From Micromonospora sediminimaris (lineage in GTDB: Bacteria; Actinomycetota; Actinomycetes; Mycobacteriales; Micromonosporaceae), in the NCBI GenBank assembly GCA_900112325.1, contig FOLJ01000007.1, positions 273,449-337,448 of the forward strand: a stretch of 64,000 nucleotides of DNA, in the 5' to 3' direction. Of the stretch, positions 7,910 to 16,586 are shown piece after piece (position 1 is the first letter of the stretch; the number at the start of each line of letters is the position of its first letter). The notes beneath the pieces were generated by a model, which saw nothing but the letters and a program-made list of their open reading frames with translations, was not told the DNA's origin and searched no databases. The position numbers were made by a program, and so were the translations under genes.

Positions 7910-8776
7910 TCAGGCGTCCGGGTCGGCGAGGACGACCTCCCACGCCTCCACATCGCGTTCGGTGACCGTGGTCGGCGACTCCAGGTGGTAGGCGCCGCTG
8001 GGCAGGACACCGGCGCCGCCGTGCCGGGCCAGCACGGCGAGCTGCGCGGCGACGTCCTCGCCCTGGTGCCGCACCGGCACCCGACGCCAGAAGTCGAAGC
8101 CGCCCGCGTCGACCAGCTTCGCCCGGTCGTAGAGCACGCAACCGCCGACCCAGGACACCTGGTACGCCCGCCATTCGTCGTCCGCCAGCGTCAGCGACGC
8201 CGTCACGTGCAGCAGGTTCGCCGCCGAATGGATCTGCGCCCGGTCCCACTCGGGCGTGCCCGGGCGGATCCGCTCCGGCACCGGTCGTCCCGGCCACTCC
8301 CGGTAGTGCCGGTGCGTGTGCGGCCGGACGTCGTCCAGGTAGGACAGTCCGTGCACCCCGTTGCCGACGAAACCGCAGCCCAGCTCGCCGATCGCGGTCA
8401 CCAGCCGGCGCAGCGTTCCCGGTTCCAGCCAGACGTCGTCGTCGAGGAAGAGCACGTACCGGGCGGTGGAGGTGGCGAGCAGGAAACTGCGGTGTTCGGC
8501 GAGCCCTCGCCGGGGCAGCCGTCGGGTCAGCAGCACCGGATGTCCCCGGTGACGCAGGGCCCGGACCATGGTGGCCGCCGCCGGATGGGCGTACCCGGGG
8601 TCGCCGTCGGACTGGTCGCTGACCACCACGCCGAATCCCGGCACCCCCTCCTGGGCGGCGAGCCCGGAGAGGGTGACGGCGAGTTCGGTGGGCCGGTTAC
8701 GGGTCGGGACGAGCACGTCGACCAGCCGGTCGACGCGGAACTGCGCGGGCGCGCCGGCGTCGAGGGGTCGATTCAC
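7910..8776 (-). CDS. Glycosyltransferase family 2
   Basis: This 288-residue GT-A enzyme has the N-terminal VDVLVPTRNRPTELAVTL, a DQSDG loop, and the metal-binding VLFLDDDVWLE (DDD) near residue 130. It has the later GGCVLYDRAKLVDAGGFD acceptor segment and an EDV motif (HQGEDVAAQ) expected of the catalytic base. No membrane helices are evident, so it acts on the cytoplasmic side. Its GTG start overlaps the HldE-like stop by GTGA, which couples the two. The donor may be the product of the HldE-like enzyme (inference). Confidence 0.9.
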   Translation of the reverse strand: MNRPLDAGAPAQFRVDRLVDVLVPTRNRPTELAVTLSGLAAQEGVPGFGVVVSDQSDGDPGYAHPAAATMVRALRHRGHPVLLTRRLPRRGLAEHRSFLLATSTARYVLFLDDDVWLEPGTLRRLVTAIGELGCGFVGNGVHGLSYLDDVRPHTHRHYREWPGRPVPERIRPGTPEWDRAQIHSAANLLHVTASLTLADDEWRAYQVSWVGGCVLYDRAKLVDAGGFDFWRRVPVRHQGEDVAAQLAVLARHGGAGVLPSGAYHLESPTTVTERDVEAWEVVLADPDA

Positions 8777-10656
8777 GGCGCCTTGCCGGTCAGTGGCGGC
8801 GCGTCCGCACCGGTCGCTCCGGAGGTCTCCACCTCAGGAGCGGGCGCGGTCGGCCCGGCCTCCGCGCCGGTCGCGCCCTCCTGGCCGTACGCGCGGATGC
8901 GGTCGATGATCGCTGAGGTGGAGCGGTCCGGCACGTACCCGAGAGTGCGTACCTGACCGCCCAGCCGGTGCACCAGCGGCGCCTCCGGCACCAGCTCGGG
9001 CGGGTAGTCGCCGCCCTTGACGTAGACGTCCGGCCGGACGGCTTCGATGAGGGCGGCCGGGGAGTCCTCCTCGAACACCACCACGTGGTCGACGCAGGTC
9101 AGCGCGGCGAGCAGGGCGGCTCGGTCCTCGATCGGGTTCACCGGCCGGTCCGCACCCTTCAACCGGCGCACGCTGCCGTCCGAGTTGACCGCCACCACCA
9201 GCAGGTCGCCGAGGGCGCGGGCCTGTTCCAGGTAGCGCACGTGCCCCCGGTGCAACACGTCGAAGCAGCCGTTTGTGAAGACGATCGAGCGGCCGGCGCG
9301 CCGGTGCCCGGCCACGATCTCCGCCAGGTGCCCGGTGTCGACAAGCACCTGGCGGCCGTCGAGCGTCGGCCGGCCCAGCGCGGCCAGCAGGTCCTCGCGG
9401 CGGCACACGCAGGTGCCGGTGCCGGCGACGGTGCTCGTCGCGGCGAGCTGGGCCAGTTGGGCGGCGGTGGACAGTGGAGCGTCGGCGGCCAGCGCGAGCG
9501 TCATCGCCGCCAGATAAGCGTCGCCGGCACCGACGGTGTGGCTGGCGGGCACGGGTGTGGTGTGGCTGCGGGCGGGTTCGCCGTCGATCCCGCCGACCAC
9601 CGCGCCCTCGGTGTCCAGGGTCACCGCGACCACGGCCGCGCCGGTGTGGGCGCGCAGCTCGGCGAGGCGGGACTCGGCCAGGACGGCCCGGTCCACGCCG
9701 GCACCGATCTCGGCGTTCACTGTCACTCCGGTGCCGGTCACGCTGAGTCCGTCGCGGGTCATCGCCACCCGGCTCTCGCCCGGGGTGGGCTCCCCGGTGG
9801 GCCCGTCGGTACGCCGCATCCCGGCCTCACCCGGCGCCATTCCCACGGTCAGCTCGGACGGGCCGTCGGCCGGGTCGACCTCGGGATGCTCCAGGTGCAA
9901 CTCGTGCCCACCGGTCGTCGCGGTGCCGGCCGGGTCGGCGGGGGCCGGGCTCGTGGTCGGTCCGACCACGCCCGCGCGGGCGAGCAGGCGGGTGGCCTCC
10001 GCGAAGCTAGGGGTCACCACGGTCGGGGCGAGGCCCCGCCAGTCGGCGAGGTCGTGCGCGTCGAGCGCGACCGTGGCGTACAGATCCCGATGCTCGACCA
10101 GCCAGGCGCGGACCGGCGCGGGCAGCGCGCCCAGGCCGTAGTCGCAGACCACCAGGGTCGGCTTCTCGCCCCCGCTGGCGGCCCGCAGTTCCGCACTCGC
10201 GCAGTCCAGGGCGGTGAGCAGGCAGTCCACCCCCAGGTCGCTGAGCGGATCGTCCGGGTCGCCGGAGTCCTCCCGCAGCAGGATCTGGTCCCCGGCCAGC
10301 ATCCGACGCTTGACCGGGGTGGGCCGCCCGGGCTGGCTGACCGTACGGTCCCAGACACCGGCCCGGTCGAGACAGTCGTGCAGCTCGTCGCCGGCCGCAT
10401 CGGCCCCCACGGGCGCGACCAGCACCGAGCGCCCGCCCAGCGTGGCGATGTTGACGGCGGTGTTGGCGGCGCCGCCCGCCGCCGAGATACGGCGGCGCAG
10501 GGTGAGGACCGGGGCGGGGGCCTCCCGGCACAACCGGTCGGAGTCGGCGAACCGCCACTCGTCGAGCATGGCGTCACCGATCACCAGGACCGGACGCCCG
10601 AGCCAGCTCTGCACGACGTCGGCGAGCCGGAGCTGTTCCGCTGCTGCTCGTGCCAT
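8773..10656 (-). CDS. hldE: HldE-like heptose-7-phosphate kinase / heptose-1-phosphate nucleotidyltransferase
   Basis: This 627-residue bifunctional protein is much longer than E. coli HldE (about 477). The PfkB kinase domain holds GGAANTAVN near 61-69 and GAGDA at 376-380 with catalytic D379. The cytidylyltransferase-fold domain starts near 455 with VFTNGCFDVLHRGH (HxGH motif at 469-472) and SDGSVRRLKG. The extra length is mainly a proline/glycine/threonine-rich insert at about 231-325, inside the kinase domain. The known family reaction makes ADP-D-glycero-beta-D-manno-heptose from heptose-7-P in two non-consecutive steps. No GmhA, GmhB or HldD partner lies nearby. The start has GGAGGGG upstream. 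It is coupled to the GT2 gene. Confidence 0.85.
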   Translation of the reverse strand: MARAAAEQLRLADVVQSWLGRPVLVIGDAMLDEWRFADSDRLCREAPAPVLTLRRRISAAGGAANTAVNIATLGGRSVLVAPVGADAAGDELHDCLDRAGVWDRTVSQPGRPTPVKRRMLAGDQILLREDSGDPDDPLSDLGVDCLLTALDCASAELRAASGGEKPTLVVCDYGLGALPAPVRAWLVEHRDLYATVALDAHDLADWRGLAPTVVTPSFAEATRLLARAGVVGPTTSPAPADPAGTATTGGHELHLEHPEVDPADGPSELTVGMAPGEAGMRRTDGPTGEPTPGESRVAMTRDGLSVTGTGVTVNAEIGAGVDRAVLAESRLAELRAHTGAAVVAVTLDTEGAVVGGIDGEPARSHTTPVPASHTVGAGDAYLAAMTLALAADAPLSTAAQLAQLAATSTVAGTGTCVCRREDLLAALGRPTLDGRQVLVDTGHLAEIVAGHRRAGRSIVFTNGCFDVLHRGHVRYLEQARALGDLLVVAVNSDGSVRRLKGADRPVNPIEDRAALLAALTCVDHVVVFEEDSPAALIEAVRPDVYVKGGDYPPELVPEAPLVHRLGGQVRTLGYVPDRSTSAIIDRIRAYGQEGATGAEAGPTAPAPEVETSGATGADAPPLTGKAP

Positions 10657-10802
10657 GCCGGCGGTTCCCCTCCGGTCGGCGGGGTCAAACCTGCCGGCCA
10701 GGCACCCGCTGGCGGCGACGTGTGCTGGGCCACCGACCCGCCGCGTTTCGTGACGTTGGCGTCGGGAACGGATACGGACGAACCCCCGGAGAGGAGAACG
10801 TC

Positions 10803-11351
10803 ATGGCAGCGACGTTGCAGGGCAAGCGGGTCGCCTTCCTGGCCACCGACGGCGTGGAGGAGATCGAGTACGTCCAGCCGCGTCAGGCCGTCGAGCAGGC
10901 CGGCGCGACCGCCGAACTGGTGTCGATCAAGCCTGGAAAGATCACCTCCTTCGAGCACCTGGACCCCTCCACCACGTACGAGGTGGATGTGAGCGCGGCC
11001 GACGCGGATCCCGCCCGGTACGACGCGCTGGTGCTGCCCGGTGGGGTGGCCAACCCGGACTTCCTGCGTACCGATGCCGACGCCGTCCGGTTCGTGCGGT
11101 CGTTCTTCGACGCCGGCAAGCCGGTCGGGGTGATCTGCCACGGCCCGTGGACGCTTGTCGAGGCGGACGTGGTGCGGGGGCGTCGGCTGACCAGTTGGCC
11201 CAGCCTGCGTACCGACCTGGTCAATGCCGGCGCGGAGTGGGTCGATGAGGAGGTCGTGACCGACAACGGGCTGGTGAGCAGCCGTAAGCCCGACGACCTG
11301 CCGGCCTTCTGCGCCAAGATCGTCGAGGAGTTCGCCGAGGGCCGGCACTGA
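10803..11351 (+). CDS. DJ-1/PfpI family protein (type 1 glutamine amidotransferase-like)
   Basis: This 182-residue protein has the conserved nucleophile elbow GVICHGPW with C112 followed by H113, the acidic E19/E20 in DGVEEIE, and VLPGGVANPD. This matches the PfpI/YhbO/DJ-1 subfamily of about 170-190 residues, linked to stress protection, deglycase/glyoxalase-like activity or peptidase activity. ATG at 10803 follows GGAGAGGAGAACGTC, a strong ribosome site. It is a monocistronic gene closed by a 14-bp-stem terminator. Confidence 0.9.
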   Translation: MAATLQGKRVAFLATDGVEEIEYVQPRQAVEQAGATAELVSIKPGKITSFEHLDPSTTYEVDVSAADADPARYDALVLPGGVANPDFLRTDADAVRFVRSFFDAGKPVGVICHGPWTLVEADVVRGRRLTSWPSLRTDLVNAGAEWVDEEVVTDNGLVSSRKPDDLPAFCAKIVEEFAEGRH

Positions 11352-11370
11352 TCCTGCGGCAGCGCTCGTT

Positions 11371-11402
11371 CGGTGGCCTCGCCCGCTCGGGCGAGGCCAC
11401 CG
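11371..11402. terminator. Strong bidirectional hairpin terminator
   Basis: A perfect 14-bp stem (CGGTGGCCTCGCCC / GGGCGAGGCCACCG) with a 4-base GCTC loop lies between the convergent PfpI and Nudix genes. Confidence 0.85.
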
Positions 11403-11411
11403 TGCTGCCTG

Positions 11412-11903
11412 TCACTTCAGGATCAGGCGGTTGGTCTGCTCGAAGACGTCCAGGTCGGCCAGGGTCTCCAGGACGCTGGCCGAGAGCGGCTGGGGCATCG
11501 CCTCGCGGTGGAAGAAGCCCGCGTCGATGGTCTCGTCGGTGACCCGGGCCAGCCGGCCGTCCCACTCCTCGACCCGGAACGCGGTGGTGAAGATCTGATA
11601 GGTGTGGCCGTACATGTTGGTGTGGGTGCGGTCCGGGCCGGTGTAGAGGGCGAAAGCGCTGACCCGGAGGGCCCGCAGCCCGGTCTCCTCGCGTACCTCC
11701 CGCACGGCGCAGTCCGCGATCGACTCGCCCAGCTCCATCGCGCCGGCGGGCAGTGCCCACTGGCCGTTGTCGGAGCGGCGGATCAGCAGGATGCGGGCCG
11801 AGTTGTCGCGCACCACGGCTCGCGCCCCGACGAACATCAGCGTCCGGTCGCCGGCCAGGGCGCGCAGCTGCCCGACGTACGAATCAGCCCAGGAGATGCT
11901 CAC
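11412..11903 (-). CDS. Nudix hydrolase
   Basis: This 163-residue protein has a perfect Nudix box at about residues 54-76: G, five residues, E60, seven residues, then REVREETGL. Family members hydrolyse nucleoside diphosphates linked to another moiety; the N-terminal VGARAVVRDNSARILLIRR and the QWALPAG segment place it among ADP-ribose or NTP pyrophosphatase-like members. The substrate is not predictable. The GTG start at 11903 appears leaderless, with a TAAATT box 6 bases upstream on the minus strand. It is divergent from the acyl-CoA ligase gene. Confidence 0.9.
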   Translation of the reverse strand: MSISWADSYVGQLRALAGDRTLMFVGARAVVRDNSARILLIRRSDNGQWALPAGAMELGESIADCAVREVREETGLRALRVSAFALYTGPDRTHTNMYGHTYQIFTTAFRVEEWDGRLARVTDETIDAGFFHREAMPQPLSASVLETLADLDVFEQTNRLILK

Positions 11904-11958
11904 CCGGACAATTTACGGGGGTTCCCAACGTGTGACCGGCGACACTAACTTGTTACCC
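11904..11958. promoter_or_regulatory. Compact divergent leaderless promoter region
   Basis: Only 55 bp separate the Nudix and acyl-CoA ligase starts. On the minus strand TAAATT (11910-11915) is followed by 6 bases and then GTG. On the plus strand TAACTT (11946-11951) is followed by 7 bases and then ATG. Both match the -10 position expected for transcripts that begin at the start codon. Confidence 0.6.
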
Positions 11959-13608
11959 ATGCGTAGCACGATGATGGACGCCCCTCTTCAGGTCTCCCGG
12001 ATCCTCGAACACGGCGCCACCGTGCACGGCGCGGCCGAGGTGGTGACGTGGACCGGCGCCGAACCACGGCGCAGCACGTACGCCGACGTCGGGCGGGACG
12101 CCGCCCGGCTCGCGCACGCCCTGCGGGCGGAGTGCGGAGTGACCGGCGACGAGCGGGTCGCCACCTTCATGTGGAACAACACCGAGCACCTGGTGGCGTA
12201 CTTCGCCGTGCCCAGCATGGGTGCGGTGCTGCACACGCTGAACATCCGGCTCTTTCCCGACCAGGTCACCTACATCGCCAACCACGCCGAGGACCGGGTG
12301 GTGCTTGTCGACTCGACGCTGATCCCGCTGCTGGCGAAGTCCCTCGGTGGCATGACCAGCGTGCGGCACGTGGTGGTGGTCGGTGGCGGCGATCCCGCTC
12401 CGCTGGTGGCGGCGGCGGGTGACCGGATCGCCGTACATCACTGGGACGCGCTGCTGGCCGACCGCCCCGAGGTGTACGACTGGCCCGAGGTGGACGAACG
12501 CGACGCCGCCGCCCTCTGCTACACCTCCGGCACCACCGGCAACCCCAAGGGGGTGGCCTACTCGCACCGCTCGATCTACCTGCACTCGTTGCAGATCTGC
12601 ATGCCGGAGGGATTCGGGCTCGGGCCGACCGACCGGGAACTGGCCATCGTCCCGATGTTCCACGCGATGTCGTGGGGGCTGCCGTTCGCGGCCTTCCTCT
12701 CCGGCGCGTCGCTGGTGATGCCGGACCGCTTCCTCCAGGCCGCGCCGATCGCCGAGATGATCGCCGCCGAGCGGCCGACCCTGGCCGGTGCGGTGCCGAC
12801 CATCTGGACCGACCTGCTGGCCTACCTGGACAGCCACGATGTCGACACCGCCTCGCTCAAGGAGGTGATCGTCGGTGGTTCGGCCTGTCCGCCGTCGCTG
12901 ATGCACGCGTTCGACGAGCGGCACGGCGTCGATGTGATCCACGCCTGGGGGATGACCGAGATGTCGCCGCTGGGCTCGGTGTCGCGCCCACCGGCCGGGG
13001 CGAGCGGCGACGACGCCTGGCGGTACCGGTACACGCAGGGCCGGGTGCCGGCGGGGGTACGGGCCCGCATCGTGGGCCCGGCCGGGGAGCCGCTGCCCGC
13101 GGACGGGACCTCCGTCGGCGAGTTGGAGGTCCGTGGGCCGTGGATCACCGCCCGGTACGTCGGGGACGACGCGCCGGACCCGGAGAAGTTCCGCGACGGC
13201 TGGCTGCGTACCGGTGACGTGGGCACGCTGTCGGCGGACGGCTACATCACCCTCACCGACCGGGCCAAGGACGTGATCAAGTCCGGCGGCGAGTGGATCT
13301 CCTCGGTGGAGCTGGAGAACGCGCTGATGGCCCACCCCGCGGTGCTGGAGGCCTGCGTGGTGGGCGTACCGGACCAGCGGTGGGACGAGCGGCCGTTGGC
13401 CACCGTGGTGCTCCGGGAGGGTGCCTCGGCGACCCCGGAGGAGTTGCGCGACTTCCTGGCCGGGTCGGTGGCGCGCTGGCAGTTGCCGGAGCGGTGGGCG
13501 TTCATCGAGGCGGTGCCGAAGACAAGCGTCGGCAAGTTCGACAAGAAGGTGGTGCGCTCCCGGTACGCCGACGGCGACCTGAATGTGCGGGAACTGGCCA
13601 CGCCGTAA
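11959..13608 (+). CDS. Long-chain fatty-acid-CoA ligase (AMP-binding)
   Basis: This 549-residue member of the ANL superfamily has the P-loop YTSGTTGNPKG, the adenine-binding HAWGMTEMSPLG, the hinge-region WLRTGDVGTLSADGYITLTDR, the A8-type KDVIKSGGEWISS, and the C-terminal lysine in PKTSVGKFDKK. It activates a carboxylate as an acyl-adenylate and transfers it to CoA. The closest recollected relatives are the medium/long-chain ligases of actinobacteria (FadD-type). The start at ATG 11959 fits a leaderless transcript; in-frame ATGs at 11971 and 11974 are alternatives. It is monocistronic and followed by two hairpins. Confidence 0.92.
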   Translation: MRSTMMDAPLQVSRILEHGATVHGAAEVVTWTGAEPRRSTYADVGRDAARLAHALRAECGVTGDERVATFMWNNTEHLVAYFAVPSMGAVLHTLNIRLFPDQVTYIANHAEDRVVLVDSTLIPLLAKSLGGMTSVRHVVVVGGGDPAPLVAAAGDRIAVHHWDALLADRPEVYDWPEVDERDAAALCYTSGTTGNPKGVAYSHRSIYLHSLQICMPEGFGLGPTDRELAIVPMFHAMSWGLPFAAFLSGASLVMPDRFLQAAPIAEMIAAERPTLAGAVPTIWTDLLAYLDSHDVDTASLKEVIVGGSACPPSLMHAFDERHGVDVIHAWGMTEMSPLGSVSRPPAGASGDDAWRYRYTQGRVPAGVRARIVGPAGEPLPADGTSVGELEVRGPWITARYVGDDAPDPEKFRDGWLRTGDVGTLSADGYITLTDRAKDVIKSGGEWISSVELENALMAHPAVLEACVVGVPDQRWDERPLATVVLREGASATPEELRDFLAGSVARWQLPERWAFIEAVPKTSVGKFDKKVVRSRYADGDLNVRELATP

Positions 13609-13666
13609 CGTTTTTCGGCGCATCATCGCCATTGGGAGTAGTGGCCTGCACAGACCTCTCTCCGGT

Positions 13667-13726
13667 GGGCGGCCCCGGCGTTCGCACCGCGCCGGGGCCG
13701 CCCGTTCCTTGCGGGGCGACCCGCAA
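13667..13726. terminator. Two hairpins between convergent genes
   Basis: A 14-bp stem (13667-13680 with 13690-13703, GGGCGGCCCCGGCG/CGCCGGGGCCGCCC, 9-base loop) is followed by a 7-bp stem TTGCGGG/CCCGCAA (13709-13715 with 13720-13726). They separate the convergent acyl-CoA ligase and quinone oxidoreductase genes and probably terminate both. Confidence 0.8.
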
Positions 13727-13791
13727 TGCCAGTATTGCGAGACTTGTTCGCCTCTGTCCTGCGGACGGCGAAAACTCCCAGGTAGGACCGC

Positions 13792-14802
13792 TTATTCGCC
13801 GGCGCTGAGCAGCACCTTGCCGACCACCGAGTCCTCCACCGCCTGATGGGCGGCAGCGGTCGCCGACAACGGATAGGAGTGCAACGGCAGGCCCGCCTCC
13901 TCGCCCACCCGGATCCCGCCCTGCGCGGCGGACGCCGCGACGTCCACCACCGCCTGCGCCTTGGCCGCCTTCGGCATCGTGTAGACAAGCACGAACTGCC
14001 AGCGGGCGTTCGGTGCCATAAGTGGTCGGACCGGCAACGTCACCTCGTCACCGCCGTCGTCGGCGTACACGCAGACCACGCCACCGGGGCGCAGCAACCG
14101 TACGTCGGTGGCCGCGTTGCGCGCGGGCGAGACCTCCACGATTGCGTGCACCCCGTCGGGCGCGAGCTTGTGGACCTCCTCCACCACGTCCTGCTCCCGG
14201 TAGTTGACCACCGCCGAGGCACCGGCCGCCGCCGCCAGTTGAGCCTTCTCGGCACTGCTCACCGTGGCGATCACGCAGGCGTCGGCCCAGGCCGCCAGCT
14301 GGATCGCCGCGTTGCCCACGGCACCGGCCCCGCCCTGCACCAGCACCGTGTGATCGCTGAGCGCGCCCGGGCGCAGGCTGTTCGGCAGATACTCTCCGGC
14401 GGTCAGGCAGCGGTGCGCCGTCAGGAAGGGAATGCCCAGGCAGGCACCCAGTTCGAAGGAGGCGTCGCCCAGGCGTACCGCCTGGCGGACCGGGACCAGG
14501 GTGTACTCGGCGGCGGTCCCCCAGGGCCGCTGCCAGGCGGCCTCCCAGACCCACACCCGCTCGCCGATCAGTGCCTGGTCGACCCCCTCGCCGACCGCCT
14601 CGACCACCCCGGCGCCGTCCTGGCCGGGCGTCTGCCAGCCGGCCGGCAACGGGCCCTGCCGGCGCGACTTCCAGTCCGTCGGATTCACCCCGGACACCGC
14701 GACCCGCACCAGCACCTCGCCCGGACCGGGATCCGGCACCGGCCGGTCGACCAGTTGGAGCACGGAGGGATCACCGGTGCGCTCGTACACCATCGCCTTC
14801 AT
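13792..14802 (-). CDS. Zinc-independent NADPH:quinone oxidoreductase (MDR family)
   Basis: This 336-residue medium-chain dehydrogenase/reductase has an N-terminal GroES-like domain (MKAMVYERTGDPSVL, VSGVNPTDWKSRRG-type, GQDGAGVVEAVG). Its Rossmann domain has VQGGAGAVGNAAIQLA and the YRE after the second strand that suits NADP(H). The structural zinc cysteines of alcohol dehydrogenases are absent, as in QOR/crystallin-type enzymes. The likely role is one-electron-safe reduction of quinones or enones. It is read in the same direction as the HAD gene upstream, 41 bp away, so they may be an operon. Confidence 0.9.
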   Translation of the reverse strand: MKAMVYERTGDPSVLQLVDRPVPDPGPGEVLVRVAVSGVNPTDWKSRRQGPLPAGWQTPGQDGAGVVEAVGEGVDQALIGERVWVWEAAWQRPWGTAAEYTLVPVRQAVRLGDASFELGACLGIPFLTAHRCLTAGEYLPNSLRPGALSDHTVLVQGGAGAVGNAAIQLAAWADACVIATVSSAEKAQLAAAAGASAVVNYREQDVVEEVHKLAPDGVHAIVEVSPARNAATDVRLLRPGGVVCVYADDGGDEVTLPVRPLMAPNARWQFVLVYTMPKAAKAQAVVDVAASAAQGGIRVGEEAGLPLHSYPLSATAAAHQAVEDSVVGKVLLSAGE

Positions 14803-14843
14803 GCCACCGACCGTAGGCGGGCCGGGGACCGCCCGGTGGCGGT

Positions 14844-15497
14844 TCAGCCCAGCCGGTCGACGACCTCCGGAGTCAACTCGTCGATCGACTCCAGCACCGT
14901 CACGGCCAGCCGTCGAGCGTCCGGATCCAGTGGGTACGCCCCGTGCGGCACCGCCACCACCGTCATGCCGGCGGCAGCCGCCGAACGGACCCCGTTCGAG
15001 GAATCCTCCACCGCCACACAGCGCGTCGGGTCGAGGCCGAGCCGCCGGGCCACGCTCAGGTAGACGTCCGGCGCCGGCTTGCCGCGCTCGGTCTCCTCGG
15101 TGGACAGGGTGCTGCGGAACGCGTCGGTCAGGTCGGTGGCGGCCAGCGCCGCGGCGATCAGCCGGGTCGGCGAGGAACTGGCCAGCCCCAGGGGCCACCG
15201 CGCGGCCATCCGGCGGACCACGTCGACCGCGCCGTCGATCACCGGCACCCGGGCCGCGTACCGGCGGGCCATCTCCTCGACCACCTCGGCGGCGACCTGG
15301 TCGGCGCTGCGTCGCACCCCCAACTCGTCGCTGAGGTACCGGGCCCACTCGCCGGTGCTCATCCCCATCAGCCGGCGCTGGGTGTCGTCCTGCCAGCTGC
15401 CGCCGTGCTCGGCGACGTACGCCCGCCGAACCTCCTCCCACACCGGCTCGGAATCGACGATCACGCCGTCCAGGTCGAAAACCACCCCATCCACCAT
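14844..15497 (-). CDS. HAD-IA phosphatase / phosphoglucomutase-like
   Basis: This 217-residue HAD hydrolase has motif I VFDLDGVIVDSE near the N-terminus, motif II LASSSP, motif III lysine in RGKPAPD, and motif IV VEDSSNGV. The helical cap (type C1) carries the RRLMGMS segment seen in beta-phosphoglucomutase and DL-glycerol-3-phosphatase relatives. GTG at 15500 or ATG at 15497 both follow GGGGGAGG; a GTG at 15518 lies before that ribosome site and is less likely. The substrate is unknown; the class includes sugar phosphatases and mutases. Confidence 0.88.
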   Translation of the reverse strand: MVDGVVFDLDGVIVDSEPVWEEVRRAYVAEHGGSWQDDTQRRLMGMSTGEWARYLSDELGVRRSADQVAAEVVEEMARRYAARVPVIDGAVDVVRRMAARWPLGLASSSPTRLIAAALAATDLTDAFRSTLSTEETERGKPAPDVYLSVARRLGLDPTRCVAVEDSSNGVRSAAAAGMTVVAVPHGAYPLDPDARRLAVTVLESIDELTPEVVDRLG

Positions 15498-15531
15498 CAC
15501 ACCCCCATCCTCCCCCACCCACTACCCCGTC

Positions 15532-15586
15532 GATCAAGAAGTTTGCGTCGGGGATTGCGCAGCAGCCAGACGCAAACCTCTTGGTC
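15532..15586. repeat. Long-loop hairpin, possible terminator
   Basis: Arms 15532-15549 (GATCAAGAAGTTTGCGTC) and 15569-15586 pair at 16 of 18 positions around a 19-base loop containing GCGCAGCAGCC. It sits between two minus-strand genes, right at the stop of the SCO6745-like gene. It differs in sequence from the GCAAC-TC family but has a similar size and loop. Confidence 0.6.
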
Positions 15587-16454
15587 AACTCGGCAGGGGC
15601 GGGAGCCCGATGGGGCTGTCCGGCGGGATGACCGTGTGGGCGGCGCGGGCGATGGGGTCTAGCAGTTCGCGTAGGCGGTGCGCGCGGTCGGGGTCGAGGG
15701 TGAGCCAGGGACGGGCGGCGGCGAGATCGGTGGCGTCCTCGATCGCCTGGAAGGCCGCCCGCCCGCGCTCGGTCGGCTTGCCGTCGGAGTCCAGCCAGCC
15801 ACGGCGGGTGAGCCGCTCGCGCGCCTGCGACCAGTCCTGCTCCGACCAGCCCCGGCCGAGCAGATTGGCCGGCGGCATGTCGACCGCGACCCGCCAGGCC
15901 AGCGTCTCCACCGGGTCGAGATCGGCGGCGACCAGCGCCGCCACGTGCCCGTCGCCGCGATGCTCGCGCAATGTGGTGGCGGCCTGCCAGAGCCGAGCCA
16001 GCGGGTACTCGCCACGGGGCAGGGCGGCATTCGCCGCGCCGAGCACCCGGCCGGCCGTCCCGAGCCCGTCGGTGGCGGCCTCAAGCAGTTCGGCGGCCTC
16101 CACCAGGTGCCGCTCGGGCAACTCGTAGGTCAACTCGGCGAGCGCCTGCACCGCCCCGGTCAGCCGGGCACGCAGCGCCTGGTCCGGCGAGGCCAGCTGC
16201 CACACCGCCGGCAGCGCCCGGCTCACCATGTGCGGCGCGAAGTTGTAGAAAGCGGCGATCACCGGCGCCGGACCGGTCGGCCCGAGCGGGGCGGCGCGAC
16301 CGGCGAAGTAACCCCGCCAGTAGCCGCGGAGCCCGGCCGCGCCGTAGGCGGCGCGGGCGCGTGGGTGGAAATAGGTGACGGCGTGTACCGGCTCGTAATA
16401 CGTCCACATCAACCGGGCGGTCCGCCCGTCGGCGTCCACTGCCGTCACGTGCAC
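15585..16454 (-). CDS. SCO6745-like conserved actinobacterial protein
   Basis: This protein of up to 289 residues matches the SCO6745-type family. It shows the N-terminal MWTYYEPVHAVTYFHPRARAA, then GYWRGYFAGRAAPLG and FYNFAPHMVSRALP. The C-terminal half is winged-helix-like (GWSEQDWSQARERLTRRGWLDSDGKPTERG) and may bind DNA or mediate dimerisation. The function is unknown. The start is uncertain: GTG codons at 16454, 16448 and 16439 all follow a GGAGG closely, and family members often begin just before the MWTYYEP segment. A terminator hairpin separates it from the FKBP gene upstream. Confidence 0.8.
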   Translation of the reverse strand: MHVTAVDADGRTARLMWTYYEPVHAVTYFHPRARAAYGAAGLRGYWRGYFAGRAAPLGPTGPAPVIAAFYNFAPHMVSRALPAVWQLASPDQALRARLTGAVQALAELTYELPERHLVEAAELLEAATDGLGTAGRVLGAANAALPRGEYPLARLWQAATTLREHRGDGHVAALVAADLDPVETLAWRVAVDMPPANLLGRGWSEQDWSQARERLTRRGWLDSDGKPTERGRAAFQAIEDATDLAAARPWLTLDPDRAHRLRELLDPIARAAHTVIPPDSPIGLPPLPS

Positions 16455-16473
16455 CTCCGTGTCGCTTCGACAA

Positions 16474-16500
16474 GCGTCCCGGGCGAACTGCCCGGGACGC
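16474..16500. terminator. Hairpin terminator downstream of the FKBP gene
   Basis: A perfect 11-bp stem GCGTCCCGGGC / GCCCGGGACGC with a 5-base loop lies on the minus-strand path 87 bases after the FKBP stop and just before the SCO6745-like start. Confidence 0.75.
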
Positions 16501-16586
16501 TGCCGAACCTACTGCCGGTCGGTGACCGTTCGGAAGCCATCTGTGGTCAACGGCATCGATGTTCTGTCGGACGACCCGACTCGGGC

